Below, in pieces: positions 63,336 through 64,000 of a stretch of DNA of 64,000 bases. Source of the stretch: Arenicellales bacterium (GTDB lineage: Bacteria > Pseudomonadota > Gammaproteobacteria > Arenicellales > JAJDZL01); NCBI GenBank assembly GCA_951813075.1, contig OX638343.1:372001-436000 (forward strand). Direction: 5' to 3'. Position numbers and translations under genes: made by a program. The notes beneath the pieces are model-generated. The model worked only from the letters and a program-made list of their open reading frames with translations. It was not told the origin of the DNA and did not search any database. Positions within the stretch are counted from its first letter, which is position 1, and every line of letters starts with the position of its first letter.

Positions 63336-63979
63336 TTTCTTACTCCTCGCAGTTCTTCGAGCTGTTCCTGAGTGGTTAACTGACGACAGTACCCTTTGAT
63401 CGCGGAAAGTGAACGATCGTGACGTTCCTGACTGTAGGTCGTGCAGGCATCGGTAATCAGGGTGACCAGATAGCCGAGGTCACATGCATCGCGAACCGCG
63501 CTTTCCACACACTGATCGGTTACGAGTCCGCTGATGACGACCTGGCGCACCCCGAGATTACGCAGAATGTAATCAATGTTGGTGGAGATAAAGACCGACG
63601 ATGAGGTTTTCGGCAACCAGATCTCGTCTTCATCCGGCTGAAGTTGGTCGATTACACGACCGTCCCACGATCCCTTGGGATTGTGAAACCCAGTAATCTT
63701 GTAATCGAGACTGCGATCACGTCCGTCTTTTGTCAGACTTTCAATTGTCGTATATATAACCTCGATTCCAGCGTGTCGAAAAGATTTTTGCAGAATCTGC
63801 ATATTGGGAATGACTTGGTTTTCGAGACGATCGAAAAAATATCGATACTTTTTGTCAAAATTTGACTGTGATAGGTCTCTATACTCCGCTCCGTCGCGAT
63901 GGGCATTGAAATTCTGCACATCGATGAATAACAATACTGAACTGTCAGATGAGAGTGCAACATCCCTGGTCAAATTCAT
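63332..63979 (-). CDS. Isochorismatase-family cysteine amidohydrolase
   Basis: The 215-residue protein has the Asp-Lys-Cys triad of the family: Asp20 (LLFIDVQNF), Lys124 (IWLPKTSSSVF) and Cys157 (VTDQCVESAVRDA). The cis-peptide loop precedes the Cys as VVISGLVTD. Family members include biuret hydrolase, ureidoacrylate amidase and N-carbamoylsarcosine amidase. The CVES text resembles the amidases rather than isochorismatase itself. A strong AAGGAGG precedes the ATG. It is coupled to the M20 gene and may be the first gene of the operon, or be preceded by genes beyond the right edge. Confidence 0.9.
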   Translation of the reverse strand: MNLTRDVALSSDSSVLLFIDVQNFNAHRDGAEYRDLSQSNFDKKYRYFFDRLENQVIPNMQILQKSFRHAGIEVIYTTIESLTKDGRDRSLDYKITGFHNPKGSWDGRVIDQLQPDEDEIWLPKTSSSVFISTNIDYILRNLGVRQVVISGLVTDQCVESAVRDACDLGYLVTLITDACTTYSQERHDRSLSAIKGYCRQLTTQEQLEELRGVRK

Positions 63980-64000
63980 CGGTCCTCCTTTTCAAGAAAT

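Noticed and set aside
1-64000. CRISPR array or ribosomal RNA
   Set aside because: No regularly spaced identical repeats and no rRNA-like sequence were noticed.

Overview
The window looks like a chromosome segment of an aerobic, probably marine or host-associated, gammaproteobacterium. The evidence is the dapA-purC neighbourhood (E. coli has dapA-bamC-purC), the single-chain 1326-residue PurL, a RodZ-like protein, MsrPQ, AmpD and a long Lhr helicase. Base composition is moderate: sample lines of housekeeping genes are near 40 percent G+C by hand count. Genes lie on both strands in short operons. Two accessory patches (about 11.8-14.9 kb and 18.7-19.8 kb) and one small scar (56.1-56.5 kb) hold decayed mobile or defence DNA. 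Layout. (1) 0-4.5 kb: a dimethylglycine/sarcosine dehydrogenase followed by etfB and etfA, which feeds electrons from methylamine demethylation into the respiratory chain. (2) 4.6-11.7 kb: a bidirectional terminator, isocitrate lyase, a fused 5-oxoprolinase/hydantoinase, AmpD, a carboxymuconolactone-decarboxylase-family protein and a PduO-type cobalamin adenosyltransferase. (3) 11.7-14.9 kb: a Uma2-type nuclease gene between two copies of a diverged repeat, a broken HerA-like ATPase, a G+C-rich DUF1772 membrane protein and about 0.9 kb without a convincing gene. (4) 14.9-18.6 kb: a tight four-gene operon made of a secreted DUF2141 protein, a Tat-exported carotenoid-oxygenase-family enzyme, a LytS-type sensor kinase and a LytTR response regulator. 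It is followed by an IS1634-type transposase remnant and a further copy of the repeat. (5) 19.8-33.9 kb: dapA, purC, purL, a HAD phosphatase, an Atm1-type ABC exporter, MsrPQ, thiolase, a GNAT protein, a 3-hydroxyisobutyrate-dehydrogenase-family enzyme and an MFS permease. (6) 34.4-50.9 kb: Lhr helicase, two c-type cytochromes, a DUF898 membrane protein paired with an M48 protease, an RND pump and a separate adaptor, a RodZ-like protein, two hotdog thioesterases, DinB, tRNA-Ala(CGC), DUF1330, a carboxylesterase and a TPR lipoprotein-like protein. (7) 51-56 kb: ProVWX glycine-betaine uptake followed by an MttB-family methyltransferase. (8) 56.7-64 kb: a LIV-type ABC importer with a strong hairpin between the binding-protein gene and the rest, an unrecognised small ORF, an M20 deacylase and an isochorismatase-family amidase. 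How they may work together. ProVWX, the MttB-family protein and the dimethylglycine/sarcosine dehydrogenase with ETF fit uptake and stepwise demethylation of glycine betaine, but the two ends are 50 kb apart and no corrinoid protein was seen. The LIV/M20/amidase cluster looks like uptake and hydrolysis of an N-acylated or carbamoylated compound of unknown identity. The most unusual unit is the DUF2141/carotenoid-oxygenase/LytS-LytTR operon.
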